A DNA stretch of 64,000 nt, taken from the NCBI GenBank assembly GCA_037954665.1, contig JBBMOL010000367.1, positions 62,001 through 126,000 of the forward strand, read 5' to 3'. Shown in pieces: positions 1-10,232 of the stretch. The translations under genes and the position numbers were made by a program. The stretch comes from Laguncularia racemosa. Lineage: Eukaryota > Streptophyta > Magnoliopsida > Myrtales > Combretaceae. The notes under the pieces are model-generated. The model was not told where the DNA came from. It worked only from the letters and a program-made list of their open reading frames with translations, and did no database searches. The first letter of the stretch is position 1. Each line of letters begins with the position of its first letter.

Positions 1-1424
1 AGTATCTTCACAACATTGCAACACTAACTTAAGATGGTGTAGACACTCATCAAAAGAATTCCCAAGAATAGAAAAATCATCCATGTATACTTCCATCTTG
101 TCTCCTACCATATCCTCAAAAATAGCCATCATGCATCGCTGAAAGGTGGCTGGAGCGTTGCATAATCCGAAAGGCATGCGTCGATAAGCGAAGGTCCCAA
201 AAGGGCATGTGAATGTCGTCTTTTCCTGGTCTTCGGGTGCGATAGGAATCTGAAAATATCCAGACATCCCATTGAGGAAACAGTAATATGCATGACCAGC
301 TAACCTTTCAAGCATTTGGTCCACAAATGGAAGAGGAAAATGATCCTTTTGAGATGCGTCATTTAGCTTGCGGTAATCTATACAAGCTCTCCATCCAGTG
401 ATAGTTCTCATCGAGATGAGTTCATTTTTTTCATTCGATACTACTGTCATACCGCCTTTCTTCGGAACTACTTGAATGGGGCTCACCCATGAGCTATCAG
501 AAATCGGGTAGATCATTCCTGCATCAAGCAATTTGATGACTTCCTTTTTTACAACATCTCTCATATTTGGATTAAGTCGGCGTTGCGGTTGTACCACTGG
601 CTTGACACGATCTTCCATCAAAATTTTGTGTGTACAAAACGATGGGCTAATCCCCTTTATATCTGCAATTTTCCATGCAATTGCTTTCTTGTGTTGCCTC
701 AGGACATGCAATAACCTTTCCCGTTGATCTTGATCCTGATTTGATGCAATTATGACTGGAAGTTTAGAATCTTCTTCCAAAAATGCATATTGAAGGTAGT
801 ATGGCAGTTGTTTCAATTCTAGCTCAGGTGGTTCCTCAATTGAAGGTTTCGATCTCTGAATGGTGTATCTATTCATACCTTCAAAGCTTCTTTCTTCTCT
901 CAACTCAGGATTATTATTAAGCTGATTGACAACTGCTCTAATCGCCATATTTTCAGGTTGCTCTTTCTCCCCATTCATCAAACACAATTCTAATGCATCA
1001 CCAATCAACAAGTCTTGCAATGAATCCGAAATTGCGAAGTCGAGGTAGTCGATTGCATAGCATGTATCATCATGGTGCAGGCTTTGTTTAAGGACGTCAG
1101 GCATTTTCACTATGACCTCTTCATTTCCCACTCTCAACACTGACTTCCCATCCCCAACATCAATTATGGCTCTAGTAGTAGCCAAAAATGGCCTCCCCAA
1201 TATAAGAGGACCTCCACATCTGCTTCCATGTCAAGGATGACGAAATTCGCCGGGAAGATGAAGTCCTGCACCTTCACTAATACATCTTCAACTACTCCTC
1301 TCGGGAATTTGACTGATCGATCGGCTAACTGAAGACTTATTTTGGTCGGTTTCGACTCTCCAATACCCAATTTCTGGAACATCTTGCATGGCATCAAATT
1401 AATACTGGCTCCCAAATCAGCCAA
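1..1424 (-). CDS. E1 Athila-like protease and reverse transcriptase (partial, runs off left edge)
   Basis: This is the pol part of an Athila-like Ty3/Gypsy element read on the minus strand. At the right end the protease segment shows ADLGAS followed by LMPCKMFQKLG, then LQLADRSVK. Further on I read LILGRPFLATTRA, the pre-RT stretch and the RT core. The RT core includes MPFGLCNAPATFQRC and the catalytic YMDDFSILG at about 67-90. One base is missing near 1212, which shifts the frame inside the protease. From there to the window edge I found no stop, so about 400 codons are open, unusual here. The first protease codons lie at 8167 and beyond because E2 is inserted between them. RNase H and integrase would lie outside the window. 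Family assignment is by motif reading. Activity is unlikely because gag is broken. Confidence 0.85.
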
Positions 1425-2200
1425 TGATGATATCCATGATGAGAGTCGAGCTGGAAGAAGGAATGTGGATCCTCTTGAAGTGCCGCCTAAACCGATCACA
1501 AGAAGTCGAGCGAAACGACTCAAGGAAGCACTTAACGGGTTGATAAAGGATGTCTATGAAGCCGGAAAGGATTGGAGCAATCATGAAATTGGAACGGATT
1601 GGATCAACCATGGGAAGACCCTTGCTTTTGTACAAGTCACACTGAACACGGGATGAAGAGGGCGTGTATTTTCAAGGCACGGCCGTGTAGGAATCTCAAG
1701 ATTGCACAGAATCATACACGGCCAAACACACGGCTAAAGGCACGGCCGTGTATCTCTTCAAGGCCGACTCAAGGGCGCCGGTCTTCATGTTTACACCGCC
1801 GGCTTTCTTGTTCTATTTTTGTGTTTTTACGCAACTTATCTAAGTTATGTCATTTTGGGCTTTAATCTTACGCATTGTAAACCCTAATATAAGCTCCTAG
1901 GGTTAGAATATAGAGGATATGGAATATACATCTTAGAACATTAAACATCTTTGAGAGGCTCCTCTCTTGGTTCTTCAAGAACTAATTTGAACTTATCGGA
2001 TTGATTTTCCATGGCGTTCATCCCGACTTATCAATCGGTCTTTCATCCCGATTGTGGCGTCTTTACATTATACCAAGGTTCTTGTCTCGCTTATAAACAA
2101 CGGGTCACGGTTTCCACTTTAGGTGTTTGGGTGTCTTAGGTAACGAATTTCCGAACATATTGGTATTGGGTTTCGTCACGGGTTGGCGTGGTTCGTATCA
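1425..2200 (+). repeat. E2 5' LTR (776 bp)
   Basis: The LTR starts TGATGATATCC and ends GGTTCGTATCA. A GC-rich array of palindromic CACGGCCGTGT motifs lies at about 1675-1760, followed by a weak TATA-like AATATAAG near 1886. It is 75 bp shorter than the 3' copy because two blocks are missing. Both missing blocks are flanked in the other copy by short direct repeats, so they look like repeat-mediated deletions. Confidence 0.93.
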
Positions 2201-2203
2201 GTT

Positions 2204-2215
2204 TGGTATCAGAGC
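2204..2215 (+). other. E2 primer-binding site (initiator tRNA-Met)
   Basis: TGGTATCAGAGC begins three bases after the LTR and is the complement of the 3' end of plant initiator tRNA-Met. It is followed by a non-coding leader to about 2701 that contains A-rich runs (2357-2450) and no gene. Confidence 0.92.
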
Positions 2216-2701
2216 TTAGGTTTGTCAAAACATCAAGTTTAGTTAAGGAAGGTAACATCAAAACCCTAACTCCAATTGTTCATATCCATTGTTAGCATTC
2301 AATTTCGTAATATTAATTGTCTTTTGATAGTGTAGTATCTACTAGTCAATTGTTACAAAAAAAAAAAGGAAGAATCACGACACAAAAAAAAAGAAGGAAA
2401 AGAAAAGAGAAACGTGATCAAGAGCAACAACAAAGACAAAAAAAAAAAATTCGGATAGAAAAATAGAGGAAAATTTACGAACCCTAGAGTTGTTTTGAAT
2501 TTTACAGAAGGGAATTGGTGTAGTTCCGGTTAGTTCCAAGAGAATTGAGAAGAGGAATTGGCGAGTTGATATCATCATTGTTTGTGAGAATACACGAGTG
2601 ACTGTGTGATACCATCATTTGAGCGAAACACGTAAGGGAGTGTATCGTGAGGTTTAATTTTATATATATTTGTGTTAGTACTAATCTTTTTTGCAAGGAC
2701 A

Positions 2702-3931
2702 ATGTCGAGACAACATTCTCCTGAAGGTGAGAGGGGAAGGTTTGATGTTAGGTTAGTAATTGAGGCGTTGAGGGGTGAGATGAAGAGGATGTTCCAAGAG
2801 GGAATGGAACAAGTTCATGAGACGGTAGAGCAAAGACTAGAGCAATCCACAAACGTATTCCAAGGGCGTAAGAGGGAGAGTCGTTCTAGGAGAGTACCGA
2901 GGGGTGGAGATGAAATGTCAGATGATGACTTTGATGAGCCTTCTGTCGGGAGTTATAGAGGATATAGTGGTCAGAATAGAGGAACTAGGGATTGGGAAGA
3001 TAGAGGAGATAGGAATAGAGAGGATGATCAATTAAGTAACATAAAGATGAAGATTCCTCCTTTCCAAGGGAAGAATGATCCCGAGGCATACTTAGAGTGG
3101 GAGAAAAAGGAGGAGATGGTGTTTGATTGTCATAACTATAGTAGGAGAAAGAAAGTGAAACTTGCTGCCGTTGAGTTTTCGGATTATGCTATAGTGTGGT
3201 GGGATCAATTAATGTTAAATCGAAGAAGGAATGGCGAGCCACCTATTGAGTCTTGGGAAGAGATGAAAAGAGTGATGAAGAAGCGGTTTGTGCCTGCGTA
3301 TTACTATCGTGAATTGCACAACAAGTTGCAAACTCTAAGGCAGGGAAGCCGAAGTGTAGATGAGTATTTCAAGGAGATGGAAGTCACTATGATTAGGGCG
3401 AATGTAGAGGAGGATAGAGAGGTTACAATGGCTAGGTTTCTTGCTGGGTTGAATAGAGAAATCCAAAATGTGGTTGAATTGCAGCATTATGTAGAATTGG
3501 AGGATATGGTTCACATGGCTATAAAGGTTGAGAACCAGCACAAGAGGAAAGGTAGTAGTAATGTACGGTTTCCACAGGGTAATGGTTCATCCACTTGGAA
3601 GACCAACTAATGGAAGAAAGAAGAAAAGCCTTTACCTACCAAACCAAAAGGGGAGCTGAGGCAAGCGGGTTCTACTCCCGGTAACCAAGGTAACCCTGAT
3701 TCTTCTACTTCTAGAAATCGTGACATTAGATGTTTTAAATGCCAAGGTAGAGGCCATATTGCTAGTCAATGTCCAAATAGGCATGTGATGATTTTGCGTG
3801 ATGATGCAGTGTATGAGACTGAGGGGGATAGTGAAGAAGATGATATGCCTCCATTAGGGGATGCTAGTGATGATGAGGAGCCTGCAATGGGAAGGCTAGT
3901 GGCAGTAGTGAAGCAAGCGTTGAATGTGTAG
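2702..3931 (+). pseudogene. gag: E2 gag (capsid/nucleocapsid) with premature stops
   Basis: Gag forms the virus-like particle and binds the element's RNA. The likely start is the methionine of MSRQHSPEGERGR at 2702, because it opens the conserved frame; upstream in-frame codons lie in the leader. An acidic and basic N-terminus precedes the retrotransposon gag domain (IPPFQGKNDPEAYLEWEKK, then AVEFSDYAIVWWDQL and VDEYFKEMEV). The zinc knuckle is C-x2-C-x4-H-x4-C (CFKCQGRGHIASQC) at 3731-3772. A TAA at 3608-3610 stops the frame between the gag core and the knuckle. A TAG at 3929-3931 stops it again before the protease. Frame and spacing are otherwise kept, so this is a recently disabled gene. 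Confidence 0.9.
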
Positions 3932-4498
3932 GTGAAGGAAGAAGAGAAGGTGCAAAGAGAGAATATATTTCATACTAAATGTTATTTAGGAGATCACATT
4001 TGTAGTTTGATCATTGATGGAGGAAGTTGCACCAATGTAGTGAGCAATTTTATTGTTGAGAGGCTGGGGCTCAAAACTGTTAGACACCCTAGTCCATATA
4101 AATTGCAGTGGTTGAATGATAGTGGAGAGACTAAGGTGAGTAAGCAAGCACTGATTGGTTTCCGCATTGGTAGGTATGAGGATGAGGTGTTATGTGATGT
4201 AGTGCCAATGCAAGCATGTCATGTGTTGTTGGGGAGGCCGTGGCAATTTGATAGGAAGGTTGTTCATGATGGCTTTTGTAACAAGTATACGTTTGTTCAC
4301 CAGGGGAAAAGTTTTAATCTTAAACCATTAACACCTAAGCAGGTGTATGAGGACCAGTTGCAGCTACAACAGTCTTTTGCAAAACATAAGGTGAGTGAAA
4401 AGCAGAGGAGAGTGAGAGAGCAAAAGACAATGAGAAAGAAAAGGAATATAAAAGTCAAGATCAAAAGGAAAAAGAGTGGAAGGCTGGAAAGAGTGTGA
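3932..4498 (+). pseudogene. E2 aspartic protease region
   Basis: This segment continues the gag frame and would cleave the polyprotein. The aspartic protease signature reads LIIDGGSCTNVVS, with the catalytic Asp kept and the usual DSG replaced by DGG. The C-terminal half shows VLLGRPWQFDRKV. A basic Lys/Arg/Glu-rich tail follows (about 4380-4490). The frame ends at a TGA at 4496-4498, while the reverse transcriptase continues in another frame, so a frameshift lies in the basic tail. It could instead be a natural programmed shift, but the other breaks in this element make decay more likely. Confidence 0.85.
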
Positions 4499-5742
4499 GA
4501 GGCCAAGTTGAAGGAGGCTCAACTTTGGTGGTGAGTGAAAAGGAGAGGGCAACCTTGCAAAAGGAAAGTTGTGTGGCAAGAGTGAGTGTAGTAAGGAGAG
4601 CGTTAGTGATGAGGCAACCTATGTTGTTGCTGGTTTTTAAAGAAACATGTTTGATTACTAACGAATTATCTAACTCTTTGCCTAGTGTGGTTATGTCTCT
4701 TATGCAGGACTTTGAAGATGTCTTTCCTGAGGAGATTCCAAAGGGATTACCACCTATTCGTGGTATTAAGCACCAGATTGACCTTGTACCCGGAGCATCG
4801 ATTCCAAACAAGCCAGCTTATAGGAGCAATCCAGAGGAGACAAAGGAACTCCAAAGGCAGGTCGATGAATTAATGGAGAAGGGGTACGTGAGAGAAAGCA
4901 TGAGTCCATGTGCAGTGCCTGTGATTTTGGTGTCTAAGAAGGATGGGACATGGAGAATGTGTGTTGACTGCCACGCCATCAACAACATCATGGTAAAGTA
5001 TCGTCATCCCATTCCTCACTTAGATGATATGTTAGACGAGTTACATGGGTCTAGTGTCTTTTCCAAAATTGATCTGAAAAGTGGATATCACCAAATTAGA
5101 ATGAAAGAAGGTGATGAGTGGAAAACTGCATTCAAAACAAAATATGGATTGTATGAGTGGTTAGTAATGCCTTTCGGTTTAACTAATGCACCTAGTACTT
5201 TTATGAGACTTATGAACCATGTTTCGAGGACTTTTATTGGAAAATTTGTGGTTGTTTATTTCGATGATATCCTCATTTACAACAAGAGTTTGGAAGATCA
5301 TATATCTCACTTGAGGGATGTTTTAGAAGTGCTTCGAAAGGAACAATTATATGCTAACCTCAAGAAGTGCACTTTTTGCACAGACAAACTTGTGTTTCTT
5401 GGTTTTGTTGTTAGTACACAGGGAATACATGTTGATGAAGAAACGGTTCGTGCGATCCAAGAATGGCCTAATCCAACCAATGTAAGTAATGTGCAGAGCT
5501 TCTATGGACTAACGAGCTTTTACAGGAGATTTGTAAAGGATTTCAGTACCATTGCAGCACCACTTACTGAGGTAATTAAGAAGAACGTGGGGTTCAAATG
5601 GGGAAAGCGACAAGAGACGGCCTTTCAGACGCTTAAAAATAAGATGACTCAGGTGCCATTACTTGCTTTACCTAACTTTGCTAAAACGTTTGAAATTGAG
5701 TGTGATGCCTCAGGATTAGGTATTGGAGCAGTGCTTATGTAG
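4495..5742 (+). CDS. E2 reverse transcriptase (start of RNase H included)
   Basis: This is a Ty3/Gypsy reverse transcriptase that would copy element RNA to cDNA. The open frame of 415 codons is uninterrupted. Visible blocks are the pre-RT motif DVFPEEIPKGLPPIRG, VSKKDGTWRMCVDCHAIN, FSKIDLKSGYHQIRMKEGD, MPFGLTNAPSTFMRLMN, and the catalytic box YFDDILIY at 5257-5280. LVFLGFVVS and a WPNPTNVSNVQSFYG block follow. The frame ends at TAG where related proteins have Gln (VLM-stop-ERRPIAFF), just inside RNase H. The given start is only the first in-frame codon after the frameshift; the true product is a polyprotein. Confidence 0.9.
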   Translation: MRGQVEGGSTLVVSEKERATLQKESCVARVSVVRRALVMRQPMLLLVFKETCLITNELSNSLPSVVMSLMQDFEDVFPEEIPKGLPPIRGIKHQIDLVPGASIPNKPAYRSNPEETKELQRQVDELMEKGYVRESMSPCAVPVILVSKKDGTWRMCVDCHAINNIMVKYRHPIPHLDDMLDELHGSSVFSKIDLKSGYHQIRMKEGDEWKTAFKTKYGLYEWLVMPFGLTNAPSTFMRLMNHVSRTFIGKFVVVYFDDILIYNKSLEDHISHLRDVLEVLRKEQLYANLKKCTFCTDKLVFLGFVVSTQGIHVDEETVRAIQEWPNPTNVSNVQSFYGLTSFYRRFVKDFSTIAAPLTEVIKKNVGFKWGKRQETAFQTLKNKMTQVPLLALPNFAKTFEIECDASGLGIGAVLM

Positions 5743-6128
5743 GAGCGAAGACCGATTGCATTCTTTAGCGAGAAGCTAAGTGGGGCAACCTTGAACTACC
5801 CTACTTACGACAAGGAGTTATATGCATTGGTTCGAGCCTGGAGACGTAGCAACACTACCTGTGTCCAAAAGAGTTCGTGATTCACATTGATCATGAATCT
5901 TTGAAGTACTTGAAGGGGCAACACAAGCTGAACAAAAGGCATGTTCGTTGGGTGGAGTTCATCGAAACATTTCCGTATGTCATCCACTACAAGTAAGGTA
6001 AAGAGAATGTCGTTGCTGATGCACTTTCTAGAAGGTATACTCTTATCTCTACTCTTAGTTCTAGACTGCTTGGTTTTGAGCACATTAAGGTATTATATGC
6101 TGCTGATCGAGATTTTTGTGAGGAGTAT
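5743..6128 (+). pseudogene. E2 RNase H remnant
   Basis: RNase H would degrade RNA in the RNA-DNA hybrid. After the TAG I read RPIAFFSEKLSGATLNYPTY and DKELYALVRAW. A small deletion in the next block shifts the frame. It resumes as KEFVIHIDHESLKYLKGQ, HVRWVEFIETFPYVIHYK and NVVADALSRR, with another stop (TAA) before GKENV. The catalytic Asp of IDHES is present. The domain is recognisable but cannot be read as one frame. Confidence 0.82.
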
Positions 6129-7300
6129 GTGCATTGTAAGAAGAGTGGACATGGTAAATTTTATAAGCATGAAGGATTCTTGTTTAGGGAGAATAAACTA
6201 TGCATTCCAAATTGTTCTTTAAGAGAATTATTAGTGAGGGAGTCTCATGGAGGAGGTTTAATGGGACACTTTGGAGTAGCTAAAACCTTAGGGGTATTGC
6301 AGGAACACTTCTATTGGCCTCACATGAAACGAGATGTTGAGAGGATTTGTGAGCGATGTGTCACGTGTAAGCAAACGAAATCTAGAGTCCAACCTCAAGG
6401 GCTTTACACCCCACTTCCCATTCCTCATGAGCCGTGGGTAGATATTTCCATGGATTTTGTGTTAGGATTACCCAGGTCTAGACATGGTCGAGATTGTATC
6501 TTTGTAGTTGTGGATAGATTCTCTAAGATGGCACATTTCATTCCTTGTCACAAAACGGATGATGCTTGTAATATTGCTAATTTATTCTTTAGGGAAGTTG
6601 TGAGATTGCATGGTATGCCTAGAACAATCGTATCTGATAGAGATGCTAAGTTCTTGAGCTACTTCTGGAAGACCTTATGGGCTAAGTTAAGAACTAAGTT
6701 ATTGTTTTCTACTACTTGTCATCCACAGACTGATGATCAAACTGAGGTAGTGAATCGAACTTTATCTACCTTGTTGAGGGCTGTAATTAAAAAGAATATT
6801 AAAATTTTGGAGGATTGTTTGCTGCATGTTGAATTTGCTTATAACCGTACAGTGCATTCTGCTACTAAATTTACTCCTTTTGAAATTGTGTATGGTTTTA
6901 ATCCACTGACTCCTTTCGATTTATCACCTTTGCCTATTTCTGAGTATGTTAATTTAGATGGCAAGAAGAAGGTCGAATTTATTAAACAGATCCATGAGAA
7001 GGCAAGGCTAAACATTGAGCGAAGAACATAGTAGTATGTGAAACAAGCCAACAAGGATCGTCAACAAGCTGTCTTTGAACCTGGTGATTGGGTTTAGGTT
7101 CACATGCGCAAAGAGCGGTTTCCGGTGCAGCGTCGATCTAAACTACTTCCTAGAGGTGATGGACCATTTCAAGTTCTTGAGCTCATCAACGATAATGCAT
7201 ACAAGATAGATTTGCCTGGTGAGTATTAAGTAAGTGCCGCATTTAATGTTACTGATCTGAGTCCTTTTGATGTAGGTGATGATTTGCGGACAAATCCTTT
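6129..7300 (+). pseudogene. E2 integrase
   Basis: Integrase would insert the cDNA into chromosomal DNA. The open part (6129-7031) shows the zinc-binding region (ESHGGGLMGHFGVAKTL, then ICERCVTCKQTKS). The catalytic core has all three acidic residues: Asp in VDISMDFVLGLPRS, Asp in TIVSDRDAKFLSYF and Glu in QTEVVNRTLSTLL. The GPY-like C-terminus (RSKLLPRGDGPFQVLELIND) follows, but only after two adjacent TAG stops near 7029. Further stops sit at about 7096 and 7228. The final segment (TDLSPFDVGDDLRTNPFQE) reaches the polypurine tract. No chromodomain was seen. Almost the same C-terminus is found in E11. Confidence 0.88.
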
Positions 7301-7302
7301 TC

Positions 7303-7315
7303 AAGAGGAGGGGAA
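7303..7315 (+). other. E2 polypurine tract
   Basis: AAGAGGAGGGGAA abuts the 3' LTR and is the expected primer for plus-strand DNA synthesis. It also encodes the end of the polyprotein (QEEGND). Confidence 0.88.
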
Positions 7316-8166
7316 TGATGAGATCCATGATGAGAGTCAAGCCGGAAGAAGGAATGTGGATCCTCTTGAAGTGCCGCCTGGACCGATCACAAGAAGTCGA
7401 GCAAAACGACTTAAGGAAGCACTTAACGGGTTGATAAAGGATGTCCATGAAGCCGGAAAGGATTGGAGCAATCATGAAATTGGAACGAATTGGAACAACC
7501 ATGGGAAGACCCTTGCTCTTGTACAAGTCATACTAGACACGGGATGAAGAGGGCATGTATTTTCAAGGCACGACCGTGTAGGAATCTCAAGATTGCACAA
7601 AATCATACACGGCCAGACACACGACTAAAGGCACGACCGTGTATGGAGTCAAGCAAATCCACAGAAAGATACACGTCTAGAAGTACACGGCCGTGTATCT
7701 CTTCAAGGCCGGCTCAAGGCCGCCAGCCTTCATTCTAACGCCGCCGGCCTTCATGTTTACACCGCTGGCTTTCTTGTTCTGTTTTTGTGTTTTTACGCAA
7801 CTTATCTAAGTTATGTCGTTTTGGGCTTTAATGTTACGCATTGTAAACCCTAATATAAGCTCCTAGGGTTAGAATACAGAGGATATGGAATATACATCTT
7901 AGAACATTAAACATCTTTGAGAGGCTCCTCTCTTGGTTCTTCAAGAACTAATTTGAACTTATCGGATTGATTTTCCGTAGCGTTCATCCCGACTTGTCAA
8001 TCGGTCTTTCATCCCAATTGTGGCGTCTTCACATTATTCCAAGGTTCTTGTCTCGCTTATAGACAACGGGTCGCGGTTTCCACTTTAGGTGTTTGGGCGT
8101 CTTAGGTAACGAATTTCCAAACGTATCGGTATTGGGTTTCGTCACGGGTTGGCGTGGTTCGTATCA
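7316..8166 (+). repeat. E2 3' LTR (851 bp)
   Basis: It starts TGATGAGATCC and ends GTATCA, followed by the GCCAA duplication. It carries the full array of palindromic motifs (about 7568-7700) and a second GC-rich block CAAGGCCGGCTCAAGGCCGC at about 7703-7722. Two segments absent from the 5' LTR are present here. The first is about 60 bp between CACGACCGTGTAT and CACGGCCGTGTAT. The second is a short piece between two copies of GCC(A/G)GCCTTCAT. Confidence 0.93.
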
Positions 8167-10085
8167 GCCAATGCCCGTTCTTTAGATAAATTCCTTATCA
8201 GGCAAGGAATGGTAAAGCTCCCAGGATCTTTTAACTTCTTTAGGAGTTTGTTCTGAATTACCGCAGAGCATTCTCCTCCTAAAGTTACAGTGGAGAACTC
8301 TTCAAGCTTCCTTTTGTTCGATAGCAACTCTTTCAAAAATTTTGCATATCGTGGCATTTGTGATAATGCCTCAACCAGTGGAAGGTTGATATGCAATTGC
8401 TTGAATATCTCTAAAAATCTGCCATAGTGCTCACCTGTTCTGTCCTTCTTGAGTCGTGCTGGATAAGGGACATTGGGCTTGTATTCTGGGATTAATGGAG
8501 GTGATGATTTCTCTTTAGGTGATTTTTCTGAATGCTTTCCCCCTTCTTTGAGAACTACTTGTTCTTTTGCTGGTTCAGTCACCCGACTCTCTTCTTCTTG
8601 AACCTTTGGTTGTAGTTCCTTACCACTTTGTAATGTGACAGCCTTAACATGTTCTCTCGGGTTGGTTTCCGTGTTTCCCGGTAGTGAACCTTGAGATCTC
8701 TCTGACATAAGCTTAGCTATCTGACCGACCTAGTTTTCAAGATTGTGTATTGATGCCTCATGATTCCTCAGAGCCGAGTCCTGATTTTTCATAATCAAAT
8801 CTAAGGACTTCTGTCGGTCTTCTGAATCCTTGATGAATTTTGTGAGGAGATCTTCAATTGGTGGTTTGGAACTCTGGACCATTGGCCTCTGATAACCTGG
8901 TGGAGGATTCGGATTGCCCTTCTAAATATTACTGTTGTTAGTCCAAGAAAAATTTGGGTGATTTCTCCATCCTGGGTTATAAGTATTGCTGTATGGATTG
9001 TTCTAGGGCCGAATTGGGTTTCCCAAATAATCCACTTGCTCTGTTTGCCCTTCCTCACCACCTAAGGGTTCCACAATAGCTAGCTGATGTTGTGAGACAG
9101 CCAACCCGTCGATCTTTCTAGATAAAGCCTCAACTTTGGACATGATAGAAGTTGCCACATCCACTTCAAGAATGCCTACCACCTTCTTTTCTCTGCCCTT
9201 ACCATGTGACCATTCATAATTATTCGCGGCCATATCTTCAAAAAGAGTCAAACTTTCTTCAGGAGTTTTATGGTTCAAGGTGCCACCAGCTGCGGCATCT
9301 ATTGTTTGTCTCGTTTGATAGTTCAACCCATTATAAAATATCTGAACTTGAAGCCACTCTAGGATCCCATAGTGTGGGCATTTCTACATTGAGTCCTTGA
9401 ATCTCTCCCAGGTTTCATATAAAGTCTCCATGTCATACTGATGATAAGATTGAATCTCAGCTCGAAGTTTAGCGGTCTTTGAAGGAGGGAAGAATTTGTC
9501 CATAAACTTCTTAATCAGACCTTACCATGTAGTAATGGAGTTCCTCGGTAAAGAATTCAGCCACTGCTTAGCCTTGCCTTTCAAAGAGAATGGGAAGAGC
9601 CTGAGGCGGATCGCATCATCACTAACTCCATTAAATTTGAAGGTATCGCATATCTCCAGACAGAGTTGGATATGCGCATTTGGATCTTCATCCTGTAAAC
9701 CATCAAATTGAGTATATTGCTGCACCATCTGAATCACGGCAGGCTTAAGTTCAAAATTATTTGCCTCCACTTGAGGACGGACTATGCTAGAGTTGACACC
9801 TATCACGTTTGGCCTGGCAAAATCAGAATTGGTTCTAGGTGGCTCATTAACTCGGCCATCTCTATTATCAACCAGTTGATGATTCGGGGGATCCACAACA
9901 ACATTTCCTTGATTCAGCTCTTGAGCACGATTTTTGAATTGATCAGCCATTTCTTCCTTCGGTGATTCTCCTTGAATACCAAATGATGTTGACTCCGTCG
10001 AGTGTTGCTTTTTCTGATAACGATGAATAATTTTCTCTGGCTCAAGATTAAAAACAGCAAGTTCCTTGGAGTGACTTCTGGTCAT
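8167..10085 (-). pseudogene. gag: E1 gag and start of protease (five stops)
   Basis: This is the Gag of the Athila-like element, read from 10085 downward. It starts MTRSHSKELAVFNLEPE just inside the leader. The retrotransposon gag domain is visible (YTQFDGLQDEDPNAHIQ, RLFPFSLKGKAKQWLNSLP, then LQVQIFYNGLNYQTRQTIDA). The downstream linker (EALSQMPRYAKFLKELLSNK, DPGSFTIPCLI) leads to the protease codons ALAD at 8167, where E2 is inserted. In-frame stops sit at 9522, 9384, 9003, 8922 and 8730. Four of them are TAG, where the context suggests Gln in the parent. There is no frameshift across nearly 1.9 kb, so decay is by point mutation. Confidence 0.88.
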
Positions 10086-10205
10086 GCACTGTAAATGTAA
10101 TATAAATCAATTATGAGCTCTAAATTCTTAGGAAGAAAAGGGAAAAAACATAAGAAAGAAATAAATTGGTTAAATTAATAAGTAAAAAGTGTTTCTAATA
10201 TTGGC

Positions 10206-10225
10206 GTATCCCTGGCAGTGGCACC
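10206..10225 (-). other. E1 primer-binding site (tRNA-Asp type)
   Basis: On the minus strand, TGGTGCCACTGCCAGGGA follows the LTR end after a few T residues. It matches the Athila/Tat tRNA-Asp site (TGGCGCCGTTGCCGGGGA) with differences that are mainly transitions. Confidence 0.85.
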
Positions 10226-10232
10226 AAAAACT

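Larger units (their letters stand above)
1425..8166 (+). mobile_element. E2: complete Ty3/Gypsy LTR retrotransposon inserted in E1
   Basis: The element is bounded by two similar LTRs that begin TGATGA and end GTATCA. It is flanked by a perfect 5-bp duplication GCCAA (1420-1424 and 8167-8171). Inside are, in order, an initiator tRNA-Met primer-binding site, gag with a zinc knuckle, protease, reverse transcriptase, RNase H, integrase and a polypurine tract. That domain order is Ty3/Gypsy. Removing it rejoins E1's protease reading frame at the ALAD/LGAS codons, which proves a nested insertion. Several stops and at least two frameshifts disable its polyprotein. I saw no chromodomain after the integrase. 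The clade is not assigned. Confidence 0.95.

Noticed and set aside
1164..1523. Single 119-codon minus-strand frame across the E1/E2 boundary
   Set aside because: Its first part is E2 LTR sequence (1425-1523) and only the rest is E1 protease, so it is a chance fusion at the insertion joint.
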